Source: Lentibacillus sp. CBA3610
GTDB lineage: Bacteria > Bacillota > Bacilli > Bacillales > Amphibacillaceae
Direction: 5' to 3'
NCBI RefSeq assembly: GCF_013373365.1
Contig: NZ_CP035925.1
Coordinates: 2,728,001-2,792,000 of the forward strand
Length of the DNA stretch: 64,000 nt
Shown: positions 16,416-25,289 of the stretch, piece by piece
Numbering within the stretch: position 1 is the stretch's first letter
How the letters are laid out: each line of letters begins with the position of its first letter
Position numbers and translations under genes: made by a program
Notes under the pieces: model-generated
What the model was told of the DNA's origin: nothing
The model's input: only the letters and a program-made list of their open reading frames with translations
Database searches by the model: none

Positions 16416-17219
16416 CTAGCCTAAGCGGGCAATTTCACTGACTGCTTTACCCAAACTTTCATCATACGCCCTGAGCACACGCTGATTCGTTTCAAACATG
16501 CGATAAGATTCCATCATTTGCGTCATGGACTGGGCTGCATCCACATTTGACCGTTCCAGTGATCCCTGCTGAATCGTGAATGTCGCTTCCGCCGGCACTG
16601 CACCAGCCTCCCCGTTGAACAGCCCATCGCCTTCTTTGGCAAATTCATTGACATTATCAGTATATGCAATGCCAATTGGAATATCTCCCCCCGCTGTTTG
16701 CAAAACACCATTTTCTGTTACGTTAAATTCCATACCGTCTGTCTCAATCGGCTCACCGGAGTCATCCAGCACATAGTACCCTTGCGTTGTGACAAGAAAG
16801 CCGTTCCCGTCAACAGTGAAATTACCGTTTCGGGTGTAGCGTTCTTCACCGTCTTCATTTTGCACCGTGAAAAAAAGGCCGCCCGTTTCATCCGGAAGTT
16901 CACCGTTAATCAATGCCATGTCAGTCGGGACGCCCGTTTCCCGTATATCACCCTGTCCATAATCCGGAATGTTTTCATGGACATATACCCCAGTGTTCAT
17001 AGGGCCAATCGGGTTTTGGACCGGGAAATCCAGACCGCGTGATGTTGGTACATGGTTAGTGCCCATTTGGTGCATCAGCATTTCGGGAAAAGCGCGTAAT
17101 GCAGGTTGATCAGCTTTATAGCCCGGTGTTTGGGCATTGGTTATATTATTGGATAAAGCCTCCTGTTGCCGCTGTTGGGAAATCATTCCGCTGGCAGCTG
17201 TATAAAATCCTCTCAGCAA
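16416..17219 (-). CDS. flhO: Flagellar basal-body rod-type protein FlhO
   Basis: 267 residues starting at a TTG (17219), with AAGGGG upstream. It opens LRGFYTAASGMISQQRQQEA, then LSNNITNAQTPGYKADQPAL, and closes LERSNVDAAQSMTQMMESYR, then MFETNQRVLRAYDESLGKAV. These are the two end motifs of the flagellar rod/hook family. It is paralogous to the adjacent flhP and forms an operon with it. It should be part of the rod or rod-hook junction outside the membrane. Confidence 0.88.
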   Translation of the reverse strand: MLRGFYTAASGMISQQRQQEALSNNITNAQTPGYKADQPALRAFPEMLMHQMGTNHVPTSRGLDFPVQNPIGPMNTGVYVHENIPDYGQGDIRETGVPTDMALINGELPDETGGLFFTVQNEDGEERYTRNGNFTVDGNGFLVTTQGYYVLDDSGEPIETDGMEFNVTENGVLQTAGGDIPIGIAYTDNVNEFAKEGDGLFNGEAGAVPAEATFTIQQGSLERSNVDAAQSMTQMMESYRMFETNQRVLRAYDESLGKAVSEIARLG

Positions 17220-17339
17220 TTGCCTCAGCCCCTTTTATAAGGTTGTTCGATGGATCTGAAATGAAAACCGCTGCTCTTTTACCAATCAAATGTGACTATC
17301 CACGTGACAGGCCTTTTCATAAAAGCTCCCAGGAATCAA

Positions 17340-18341
17340 TCAGACGATTTTTTTCCGTTCAATTTTATCAATATTCTCAAGCATAACACCTGTTCCTTTG
17401 GCCACACAGTCCATTGGGTCTTCAGACAGCAGGACAGGAACTTTCAATTCTTCCGCCAGCAGCTGATCGATACCGTGAACCATGGCACCGCCACCCGTCA
17501 AAATCACACCGCGGTCAATGATATCAGCAGACAATTCCGGCGGTGTTTTTTCCAGCACCTGTTTAGCGGCCTGGACAATCACGGAAACCGGCTCCCGAAG
17601 TGCTTTTTCAATTTCTTCCGAGTAAACGGTGATGGTACGTGGCAGCCCGCTCACCATATCACGTCCGCGAATGTCCATCTGCTCATGCCGCGAATCTTTC
17701 CATACTGTCGCAACATTGATTTTGATATCTTCAGCTGTCCGTTCGCCAATCAGCATTTTATATTCTTTTTTGATATATTGAAGAATTTCCACATCAAACT
17801 TGTCCCCGGCCATTTTAACGGATTCTGCCGTCACGATATTACCCATGGACAAAACCGCTACATCCGTTGTGCCGCCGCCGATGTCCACAATCATATTACC
17901 GCTTGGCTGATAAATCTCCATGCCGGCCCCGACTGCTGCCACTTTCGGCTCTTCTTCCAGGTAAACTTTCTTTCCGCCGGATTTCTCAGCCGCTTCTTTA
18001 ATCGCTTTTTGCTCCACTTTTGTAATGTTTGTCGGGCAGCAAATCAACATTTTCGGCTTCGTTAAAAACCCTTTCACATTTATCTTATCAATAAAATGCC
18101 GCAGCATCGCTTCTGTCACATCAAAATCAGCAATCACACCATCCTTCAACGGGCGGATCGCTTCGATATTGCCTGGAGTACGCCCGACCATGCGACGTGC
18201 TTCTTCTCCGACCTCAAGCACACGGCCGGAATTACGATCCATCGCCACAACGGCAGGTTCATTTAATACAATTCCTTTTCCTTTCACGTGAATCAACACA
18301 TTGGCAGTCCCAAGGTCAATCCCGATGTCCCTTGAAAACAT
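17340..18341 (-). CDS. mbl: MreB-like cell-shape protein Mbl
   Basis: 333 residues, usual for Mbl; the ATG at 18341 follows GGGAGG. It is an actin-fold ATPase that guides lateral wall synthesis along the inner membrane face. The nucleotide-binding loops are visible: DIGIDLGTANVLIHVKGKGI at 5-24, DIGGGTTDVAVLSMG near 165, and GVILTGGGAMVHGIDQLL near 285. The start MFSRDIGIDLGTANVL and the flhO-flhP neighbours mark it as Mbl rather than MreB or MreBH. In B. subtilis spoIIID is next upstream; here a NERD gene and two repeat arrays separate them. Confidence 0.92.
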   Translation of the reverse strand: MFSRDIGIDLGTANVLIHVKGKGIVLNEPAVVAMDRNSGRVLEVGEEARRMVGRTPGNIEAIRPLKDGVIADFDVTEAMLRHFIDKINVKGFLTKPKMLICCPTNITKVEQKAIKEAAEKSGGKKVYLEEEPKVAAVGAGMEIYQPSGNMIVDIGGGTTDVAVLSMGNIVTAESVKMAGDKFDVEILQYIKKEYKMLIGERTAEDIKINVATVWKDSRHEQMDIRGRDMVSGLPRTITVYSEEIEKALREPVSVIVQAAKQVLEKTPPELSADIIDRGVILTGGGAMVHGIDQLLAEELKVPVLLSEDPMDCVAKGTGVMLENIDKIERKKIV

Positions 18342-18559
18342 TCATTAGATCCTCCCTGCTATCAAATACTTTCTCGCATCCGTATGTAAACACACTTCTA
18401 CTAGTATTTTATTTTACCACAAAATACAACATTTAACTGCCATTTTCGAAAAAAGAATGGGAAAAATTCACTATGTGATGAATGCTGAAGATGACAGTGA
18501 GTTTGAAATGATTGGTATTGAAGTCATGTTTGTGTGCTTGAAGACATGTTTTAGCGCCG

Positions 18560-19055
18560 GGCTCATGTTTCTGGTTTCGGCCCATATTTTCGTTTCCCGG
18601 CACATATTTGAGCGGTCCAGCCCATGTTTGCCGTTCTCGAGCCCATATTTGAGCGGTCCAGCCCATATTTGCGTTCTCGAGCCCATATTTCCATTTTCCG
18701 GCACATGTTTTTGAGCAGTCCAGCCCATGTTCGCGTTCTCGAGCCCATATTTTCGTTTCCCGGCACATGTTTGAGCAGTCCAGCCCATGTTTGCCGTTCT
18801 CGAGCCCATATTTGCGTTTCCCGGCACATATTTGAGCGGTTCAGCCCATGTTTGCGTTCTCGAGCCCATATTTCCGTTTCCCGGCCCATATTTGAGCGGT
18901 CCAGCCCATGTTCGCGTTCTCGCGCCCATATTTTCGTTTCCCGGCACATGTTTGAGCGGTCAAGCCCATGTTCGCGTCTCGAGCCCATATTTTCGTTTTC
19001 AGGCCCATGTTTGAGCAGTCAAGCCCATGTTCGCCGTTCTCGCGCCCATATGGCA
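18560..19055. repeat. Family B tandem array 1 (about 25 units), left flank of NERD gene B
   Basis: About 25 units of 19-22 bp, each starting with (A/G)GCCCATRTT or GGCACATRTT. Three unit types recur in order: one ending GCGTTCTCG, one ending CGTTTCCC and one ending GAGCGGTCC or GAGCAGTCC. This makes a 60-61 bp higher-order repeat. No gene is supported here; long open frames on both strands are produced by the repeat. Confidence 0.92.
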
Positions 19056-19179
19056 GGCTAAACTATTCATCAGCCCTAAATATTTTTGCAAATAATGACA
19101 TCCTTAAGCAGGATTTTAAGTGAATATGTCGAATTATACTATTTGATAAATAATATTACCCAAGAAGGAGTGTTTATTT

Positions 19180-20226
19180 TTGTTCACAACAACTATCAAA
19201 CATCGCAAAAAGTCGCACGAGCTGTTAGCCTACGAAGCGCTGTTCAGGTGTATTTTAGAAATGTATCTGAAACATGAGGCGATTGTTTCAGAATACAGGA
19301 GGGAAAAGTCAGGTTACGATGGCGAGAAAAATGTTGATTACAAACTTTCCACTTACCCGAATAAAGATTTCTTCGTTTTACAGGGCATTCGGCTGGTAAA
19401 TCCCCCATTTCCCTTTCAGATTGATACGCTTATCCTGACAACAAAAGCCATTTACATTCTTGAGATTAAAAACTTAAAAGGGACATTTCGATACGACTCC
19501 GAGCAGAAGCAACTGACGCAAGTGGTTGATGGCGTCGCTGTAAAATCCTTTAAAGACCCGATTTCACAAGCCAAAGCACAAAAAATGCACTTACAAGGAT
19601 GGCTGGCTCGCCACGGTGTTTTCAACATCCCAATTGAGCACCTTGTTGTCATTGCTTACCCATCCACTACCATTGAAAACGTCACAAAGGACCCGAAAGT
19701 TTATAAACAGATCATTCATAATGAAAGCCTGCATGAGAACCTCGACAGACTCCACAGCCATCACACGAAAGAAATACTTACCAAAGCACGTTTAAAAAAA
19801 TTATGCCGTGCGTTGTTGGAGGAAGACACACCTCTCCGGACGGATATACTGCAACAGCACAATATAAAAGCACAGCACTTGATTAAAGGTGTGCCTTGCG
19901 AAAGATGCCGTCACTACCCGATGGAACGTTTGAATAAAAAGTGGAAATGTACAAGATGCTCTGCTTTCAGTAAAAATGCCCATGAACGTTTTATCCTGGA
20001 TTATTTCCTGCTCAATGCCACTACCATCACGAATAACCAATGCCGTGAGTTATTGCAGATTAACTCAAGAAAGGTTGCATACCTTATTTTGAAGTCAATG
20101 AACCTGGATTTGTCCGGCAATAATAGTGGCAGAGTTTATTACGCACCCTCAATTAATGATTTTCCGCAAAACTCAGCTTTACCGATCGCATTCAACAATG
20201 ACTTTGCAAAACAAAGCTTAATCTAA
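19180..20226 (+). CDS. NERD nuclease-related / zinc-ribbon / C-terminal HTH-like protein B
   Basis: 348 residues starting at a TTG (19180) with AAGAAGGAG nine bases upstream. The architecture matches protein A (6145-7104). An N-terminal helical extension is followed by a NERD domain with GYDGEKNVDYKL at 45-56, FQIDTLILTTKAIYILEIKN at 79-98 (the QID and E-I-K of a PD-(D/E)xK site) and PISQAKAQ near 127. A zinc ribbon follows (CERC at 240, CTRC at 257), then a C-terminal helical segment TTITNNQCRELLQINSRKVA. It is on the plus strand against its neighbours and lies between two family B arrays. The simplest reading is a selfish or repeat-maintaining DNA-acting protein; its biochemical activity is unproven. 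Confidence 0.85.
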   Translation: MFTTTIKHRKKSHELLAYEALFRCILEMYLKHEAIVSEYRREKSGYDGEKNVDYKLSTYPNKDFFVLQGIRLVNPPFPFQIDTLILTTKAIYILEIKNLKGTFRYDSEQKQLTQVVDGVAVKSFKDPISQAKAQKMHLQGWLARHGVFNIPIEHLVVIAYPSTTIENVTKDPKVYKQIIHNESLHENLDRLHSHHTKEILTKARLKKLCRALLEEDTPLRTDILQQHNIKAQHLIKGVPCERCRHYPMERLNKKWKCTRCSAFSKNAHERFILDYFLLNATTITNNQCRELLQINSRKVAYLILKSMNLDLSGNNSGRVYYAPSINDFPQNSALPIAFNNDFAKQSLI

Positions 20227-20292
20227 AGAGACCGATGTTTGTGCAGTAACATTATCATTTTTAATACAATTGAAAATGGTATGTTGTTATTC

Positions 20293-21310
20293 AGGCCCAT
20301 GTTTACAGGCTCGGGCTCATGTTTGCGGGTTCGAGCCCATATTTCCATTTTACGGCCCATATTCTCCGCGCCGGCCCCATGTTTCCGATCTCGCGCCATA
20401 TTTCCATTTTAGGCCCTGTTTCCGCGCTTCAGCCCATATTTTGCGATTTCGCGCCCATTTTTTCCATTTTACGGCCATGTTTCCGCGCTCCAGCCCATGT
20501 TTGCGATTTCACGCCCATATTTCCATTTTACGGCCCATATTCCCCGCGCTTCAGCCCATGTTTGCGATCTCGCGCCCATATTTCCATTTTACGGCCCATG
20601 TTTCTGCGCTCCGGCCCATGTTTGCGATCTCACGCCCATATTTCCATTTTACGGCCCATATTCCCCGCGCTCCAGCCCATGTTTGCGATTTCGCGCCCAT
20701 ATTTCCATTTTACGGCCCATATTCTCCGCGCTCCGGCCCATGTTTGCGATCTCGCGCCCATATTTCCATTTTACGGCCCATATTCTCCGCGCTCCGGCCC
20801 ATGTTTGCGATCTCGCGCCCATATTTCCATTTTACGGCCCATATTCTCCGCGCTCCAGCCATGTTTGGATTTCACGCCCATATTTCATTTTTACGGGCCC
20901 ATATTCCCCGCGCTTCAGCCCATGTTTGCGATCTCGCGCCCATATTTCCATTTTACGGCCCATATTCCCCGCGCTTCAGCCCATATTTGCGATTTCGCGC
21001 CCATATTTCCATTTTACGGCCATGTTTTTCTGCGCTCCGGCCCATGTTTGCGATCTCGCGCCCATATTTCCATTTTACGGCCCATATTCTCCGCACTCCG
21101 GCCCATGTTTGCGATTTCGCGCCCATATTTCCATTCTCCGGCCCATGTTTCCGCGCTCGAGCCCATGATTTGGAATTCACGCCCATATTTGCGTTCTCCG
21201 GCCTATGTTTCGGCATTCGAGCCCATATTTGTGATCTCGCGCCCATATTTGCGTTCTCCAGCCCATGTTTGCAATCTACGCACCCAAACACCCGCATCCC
21301 AGCCCATGTT
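20293..21310. repeat. Family B tandem array 2 (about 50 units), right flank of NERD gene B
   Basis: About 1 kb of GCCCATRTTT-type units. The dominant pattern is a trimer of GCCCATGTTTGCGATCTCGC, GCCCATATTTCCATTTTACG and GCCCATATTCTCCGCGCTCCG, total 61 bp, repeated more than ten times with few changes. Units degrade towards both ends. It lies between the convergent NERD gene B and spoIIID. No coding function is supported despite open frames of several hundred codons. Confidence 0.95.
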
Positions 21311-21335
21311 CCGCTTACAAGCTGATAGCACCACA

Positions 21336-21368
21336 CCAAAAACCCGACCTCACGCGGGCCGGGTTTTT
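21336..21368. terminator. Bidirectional terminator between array B2 and spoIIID
   Basis: AAAAACCCG ... CGGGTTTTT with T runs on both strands. The remaining 21369-21537 shows no gene. Confidence 0.8.
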
Positions 21369-21537
21369 CACATAATATATACCTCCCTGTCCTGCAGGTT
21401 TCGTTGTGCAGTCATCCACCTCCCTGTAAAGTGGGGTCGTTTTTCCTGCTCAAGCACCTCCCGGGATATGGAATAAATGGGTAATTATGTTTGTAGTGCT
21501 ACCACCTCCTTTAGTGCTCGTCAGTCGTGGAAAGCGG

Positions 21538-21825
21538 CTATACTACTGGCTTGAAGGTGGGATCTTCTGTCCTTTCATCATCGTCTCTGTACTTATTTCG
21601 GGTTGCTTCGCCTCCGCGGAGATGGCGGATTGATTTGTGGTAATTGAGTACATCTTTGACCTCGTTGTAGAGTTCCGGGTTTATTTCAGGCAAGCGTTCT
21701 GTTAAATCTTTGTGGACTGTGCTTTTGGAGACACCGAATTCCTTTGCGATCAATCGGACAGTTTGCCTCGTCTCCACGACATATTTGCCTATCCTGATTG
21801 TCCTTTCTTTGATGTAATCGTGCAC
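21538..21825 (-). CDS. spoIIID: Sporulation transcriptional regulator SpoIIID
   Basis: 95 residues starting at a GTG (21825) behind GGGAGG. It is nearly identical in plan to B. subtilis SpoIIID (93 residues): MHDYIKERTIRIGKYVVETR, then the helix-turn-helix VRLIAKEFGVSKSTVHKDLT, then EINPELYNEVKDVLNYHKSI and RHLRGGEATRNKY. It acts in the mother cell under SigE, repressing and activating many genes before SigK. In B. subtilis it is followed directly by mbl; here a 3 kb NERD/array element intervenes. Confidence 0.95.
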   Translation of the reverse strand: MHDYIKERTIRIGKYVVETRQTVRLIAKEFGVSKSTVHKDLTERLPEINPELYNEVKDVLNYHKSIRHLRGGEATRNKYRDDDERTEDPTFKPVV

Positions 21826-22149
21826 ACCGTTCGCCTCCCTAAGTTGGATATTTCCGAGGTGTGGTTTGAGACAAGGTGATACAATTTACGCTGTTCACTT
21901 ATCTTCTGACATATCCTTCTGTGCAGCTCTGGTTGTATTTATATCAGTGAATCAGATGAAGAACGTCTCCTTTCACATATGAAGTTTGTATGTATCAGAC
22001 GAAAAATTAGGATGGCTTGATGAAAAGCTACACAAGCTCGCACCTCAGACTTTTCTGAATGCTTGGTTTATAACATTTTATTAACGAACCGGGAGAATTA
22101 TGAATAAAACCTGAGTCTTTGGAGAGAAGGACAAGAAGAATTTTCAAAA

Positions 22150-22270
22150 GTAACAAAGTGTATCATTTCAGGGGACGTTTTCAATCTTGAAATCGGCTGA
22201 TTTGTCAATTTCTTCAAGTGTCTGACTTCCTGCATCTGGCCTCTGGAAAGATGAAGGGCAACCGAGTTTT
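22150..22270 (+). repeat. Dispersed repeat family C, copy 4
   Basis: ATTTCAGGGGACGTTTTCAA, then CTTGAAATCGGCTGATTTG, a CTGACTTCCTGCATCTGGCC stretch and CCGAGTTTTTCTTTATAAG. It is in the opposite orientation to copies 1-3, in the 770-base gap between spoIIID and the AimP-like gene. Otherwise 21826-22149 shows nothing recognisable. Confidence 0.6.
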
Positions 22271-22284
22271 TCTTTATAAGATAG

Positions 22285-22410
22285 GAAGGTATAAAATTCA
22301 GGGCTGTTTTAATCAAAGAAATCGGCTCCCTCGCCGATTTCACCCAATCCGACATCTTACTTTTGACCTCTGGAAAGATGAGGGGCAGCCGAGTTTTTCT
22401 TTATGAGGTG
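22285..22410 (+). repeat. Dispersed repeat family C, copy 5 (tandem to copy 4)
   Basis: It contains the perfect stem GAAATCGGC-TCCCTC-GCCGATTTC and then CTCTGGAAAGATGAGGGGCA and CCGAGTTTTTCTTTATGAG, shared almost exactly with copy 4. The two copies lie head to tail. Confidence 0.6.
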
Positions 22411-22592
22411 AGAAAATATAAGTGATATCATTCTTATTTGCAAGATTAGCCGCGTCCGCCTTCAGCGACCAGCGCTTGCACCTTTGTTCCGGAGTTGAAA
22501 TATATAAAAAATGAAAATAGGGTATTGGCCTTTACATGTCATTAAATTGTATTTATCGCTTGTGATTTTTTATTTATAGAACCTGCCTGCTA

Positions 22593-22718
22593 TTAATCCA
22601 GATCCCCTAATTGCGGATCAGCTAAGAGATGATCACTTCCCGTATTAACTGAATCAACTGTCAGTCCACCTACCAGCAAAAGTGCAGCTACACCTAAGGA
22701 AACGATTAATTTTTTCAT
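22593..22718 (-). CDS. AimP/Phr-like signal-peptide precursor
   Basis: 41 residues from the ATG at 22718, with AGAGGAG upstream. It has the layout of an exported pro-peptide: a basic start (MKKL), a hydrophobic core (IVSLGVAALLLVGGLTV) and a short polar tail (DSVNTGSDHLLADPQLGDLD). It lies about 100 bases downstream of an AimR-like receptor gene on the same strand, exactly where AimP or Phr precursors sit. By analogy the last six to nine residues would be released outside and re-imported by an Opp-type transporter. The mature peptide cannot be fixed from sequence, and its tail does not resemble the known phage arbitrium peptides. Confidence 0.6.
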   Translation of the reverse strand: MKKLIVSLGVAALLLVGGLTVDSVNTGSDHLLADPQLGDLD

Positions 22719-22821
22719 TTTATTGACTCCTCTCATTTTCATTAATTTTAAAAGCCTGACCCTATTTTCATTATTAACGAAATTCATTTTGCGGGAATGA
22801 CTGGACCCGCATCCTAAAAAG

Positions 22822-23859
22822 TTATTCTCTCATTTTTTGAAGCGCATTGAGTGGAAGTCTGCTGAAGAAGTAGTCGCTTCGTTTTTCAATAAAATAGTTG
22901 TACGACTGAATAAGTAAGCTTTTATCCTGTGTTGCCATTCCCAGATAGTACATTCTAAAAGGACTGTTAATTTCGATTTCGTTCAAAATAGCCTTTGCTT
23001 TTGCATAGTTTCCTTTGGCTATCTCGATATGGGCTTGTTCACTTTTGTCAGTTGATGTAATACCTTCAACTTTGTTAAAATGCGCAGATAAAAACGGAAT
23101 ATTTCGTTGTTCAATAATGTCGACAACTTTATGGAGGCTTTCCTCCCTAGCGATTTTCAGCGCCTCCGTCAAATGGTACATGCTCTGAAAATACGTATCA
23201 TACATATACGATAAACCCAGACTCATGTGCAAATTAATTTTCGTCTTGGGGTTTTTTGTCCGTGTCAACACCCGGAAAGCATATTTGCGGGCAATAATCA
23301 ACTCATTGCGGACAAGAAAATAAACGAATAAATTATGATATAAGCGATCATAGAAAAAGTCCAATAGAAAGCCGTCATTGATTTTATCAAACAGGTATTG
23401 CTGTTTTTCCATGATGTTGCCTAATTTTCCATATTCATTCCGTGCAAAGTATATGGACACTTTAATAAATTCGAGCAAACATTTAAGCTCGGGTTCTTCC
23501 GTTTTCAGTCCCTCGACACGCTTCAAAATCACGTGATCCGAATACCGTGCTTGTTTACGGTCCAGCGTCATTTGATAGACGTCTGCCCATTGTTGATTTG
23601 AGAATTTCTCCGAGGCTTTATTGATATTGATTAACTGCTGCAAATCATCATAATGACCATTCATATATAAAAATTCCATGCCTTTTTTCCTGATATCTTC
23701 TGAGGTTGTTTCAAGGCAAAATTTGCGAATCAATTGTTGAACAGTTGCCTCATCATGTTCCTGCTGCAGGACTAACAACACTTGTTCCAATGTCAGCGGG
23801 TCACGATTGGGCAAGCTTTCGAACGCATCGGTATCTTCTTTAACCTCGAAATTTTGCAT
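22822..23859 (-). CDS. aimR: AimR-family (arbitrium-like) peptide receptor, chromosomal
   Basis: 345 residues from the ATG at 23859, behind AAAAGGAGGTG. It is a tetratricopeptide-type helical repeat protein. The C-terminal half matches AimR: ARKYAFRVLTRTKNPKTKIN, LGLSYMYDTYFQSMYHLTEA, and the end YNYFIEKRSDYFFSRLPLNA followed by LQKM, which parallels the SPbeta AimR ending around KMPLIQLQKM. AimR proteins bind a hexapeptide and regulate transcription of a lysis-lysogeny locus. No phage genes surround this copy; neighbours are spoIIID and spoIIQ. The N-terminus (about 60 residues) lacks an obvious HTH, so it may work as a TPR sensor of a different kind. Rap and PlcR relatives are the alternative. 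Confidence 0.72.
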   Translation of the reverse strand: MQNFEVKEDTDAFESLPNRDPLTLEQVLLVLQQEHDEATVQQLIRKFCLETTSEDIRKKGMEFLYMNGHYDDLQQLININKASEKFSNQQWADVYQMTLDRKQARYSDHVILKRVEGLKTEEPELKCLLEFIKVSIYFARNEYGKLGNIMEKQQYLFDKINDGFLLDFFYDRLYHNLFVYFLVRNELIIARKYAFRVLTRTKNPKTKINLHMSLGLSYMYDTYFQSMYHLTEALKIAREESLHKVVDIIEQRNIPFLSAHFNKVEGITSTDKSEQAHIEIAKGNYAKAKAILNEIEINSPFRMYYLGMATQDKSLLIQSYNYFIEKRSDYFFSRLPLNALQKMRE

Positions 23860-24107
23860 GAATACACCTCCTTTTATTTGATTGTTCCGATTGGGCATAT
23901 GGACCCAGGACATTACGACCAATAGACAAAAGATTCTGTATAATATTTTGTTTATCTATATAATATCACAAAATTCAACAAAATAAAGGGGAATCGTTCG
24001 ACAATTTTTGCAAGGTATCATAAATGACAGTCTCAACAATAAGGAGTCGGACGAATCTGTGTCAAAACGTTCGATTGTGAATGTTTTTAAAGTGTCTCCC
24101 TCCCGGC

Positions 24108-24141
24108 AAAAAAAATAACCCCAGCAGTATCACTAGGGTTT
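24108..24141 (-). terminator. Terminator of spoIIQ
   Basis: Stem AACCCC/AGGGTT followed on the minus strand by a run of eight T. Confidence 0.75.
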
Positions 24142-24186
24142 GTTGCGTTAATAGATTACGCTTAGTTTAATGAGAAAGCAAGTCTT

Positions 24187-25146
24187 TTACTCTTCCTCTT
24201 CTGTTTCGTCAGTTTCGCCTTCATCACCTGATGTTTCGTCGTTCTCTACTGAATCATCTGTATTCTCATCTGACTCCTGATTATCATCTTCAGGTGAATC
24301 AGACTCTGTATCTTCCTCTTCTGTGGCGTCGGTCTCACTGCTTTCTTCTTCTGTGGCATCGGACTCAGTGCTTTCCTCTTCTGTAGCATTAGATTCTTCA
24401 TTGCTGTCTTCGCTTCCGTCAGATGCTGCATCTCCATTTTCAGATGCTTCATCCTCAGCTAAAGCCTCATCCAGAGCACTTAATGGCTGATTGAAAAAGG
24501 TTTCCGGATTGACATCTTCTCCATCTTTTCTGATTTCGAAATGGAGATGTGTTCCATTGTCTTTGCCGAAAAGATTTTCGCCGGCGGTTCCAATAGCATC
24601 GCCTTGTTCAACCTCTTCATCAGCAGAAATATTAACGTCTCCCAAGCTGGCATAATGCGTCGTTACATCATTGTCATGTGTCAACGTTACGACATTACCC
24701 AACAGCGGATCTTCTTTGACTTCCGTAACTGTTCCACTTAATGATGCCAACACATCAAATGTTTCACCGTCAGCAGATGCAACATCAATACCCGTACTTT
24801 GATAGTAGCGGTCGTTGAACACGACAATTGCATTCTCCTGATCTTCCTGGTCTGCGTTGTAATCATAGTATTTAGTTACGATTTCTGCTTCATCCATGTT
24901 CTCGACAGGCGCTTGAATGACTTCCTGCTGATCCATGACAGGCTCTGCTTCTTCATCATGTTCAACTGGTGCATAGTCTTCTGTATTTTCTTCCTGGGTC
25001 TCATCAATCTGATTGCCAAGATTCTGATACCATACAACCAATGACAAGAGAAGTGCAGCAATCGTCAAATACACTGCCGGAAAAAACCACTTCTTGCGGA
25101 AAATGCGACTCCACTTATTTTTTGGAGTGTTGTTTTCTTCACTCAT
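24187..25146 (-). CDS. spoIIQ: Stage II sporulation protein SpoIIQ
   Basis: 319 residues (283 in B. subtilis). A cytoplasmic start, one membrane helix (FFPAVYLTIAALLLSLVVWY) and an extracytoplasmic LytM/M23 fold. It is the forespore half of the SpoIIQ-SpoIIIAH channel that encloses the forespore during engulfment. The M23 fold is visible in STGIDVASADGETFDVLASL, GNVVTLTHDNDVTTHYASLG and GTHLHFEIRKDGEDVNPETF. The first zinc ligand expected before GID is Ser rather than His, so it should be a binding rather than a cutting domain, as in B. subtilis. Residues 225-319 form an extra acidic tail with ten-residue repeats (ATEEESTESD type). A SigF-type promoter precedes it. Confidence 0.93.
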   Translation of the reverse strand: MSEENNTPKNKWSRIFRKKWFFPAVYLTIAALLLSLVVWYQNLGNQIDETQEENTEDYAPVEHDEEAEPVMDQQEVIQAPVENMDEAEIVTKYYDYNADQEDQENAIVVFNDRYYQSTGIDVASADGETFDVLASLSGTVTEVKEDPLLGNVVTLTHDNDVTTHYASLGDVNISADEEVEQGDAIGTAGENLFGKDNGTHLHFEIRKDGEDVNPETFFNQPLSALDEALAEDEASENGDAASDGSEDSNEESNATEEESTESDATEEESSETDATEEEDTESDSPEDDNQESDENTDDSVENDETSGDEGETDETEEEE

Positions 25147-25166
25147 TTGTCATCACCTCAACAACC

Positions 25167-25195
25167 ATTCTGAGCAGAAAAATAGAAAACTATAC
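25167..25195 (-). promoter_or_regulatory. SigF-type promoter of spoIIQ
   Basis: On the minus strand GTATA, 15 bases, GCTCAGAAT. This fits the SigF pattern (GYWTA, N15, GGnrAnAnT) apart from one base. It lies 21 bases before the start codon. Confidence 0.55.
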
Positions 25196-25203
25196 ATCTT
25201 CGC

Positions 25204-25248
25204 CAAAAAAATTCCCGGATCTATGCATTTTTTCTGAAATCCGGGGAA
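25204..25248 (-). terminator. Terminator of spoIID
   Basis: Arms TCCCGGAT (25213-25220) and ATCCGGGGA (25239-25247), followed on the minus strand by a run of T. Confidence 0.75.
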
Positions 25249-25289
25249 AATTAAGCGATTATCCGATTGTTGAGGTGAGTACCAAGTGT

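Noticed and set aside
20270..21476. Long overlapping open frames (over 200-380 codons) across the family B array, rich in FAISRPYFHF-type repeats
   Set aside because: They exist in several frames and both strands at once because the repeat lacks stops; there is no ribosome site or codon pattern. Treated as repeat DNA.
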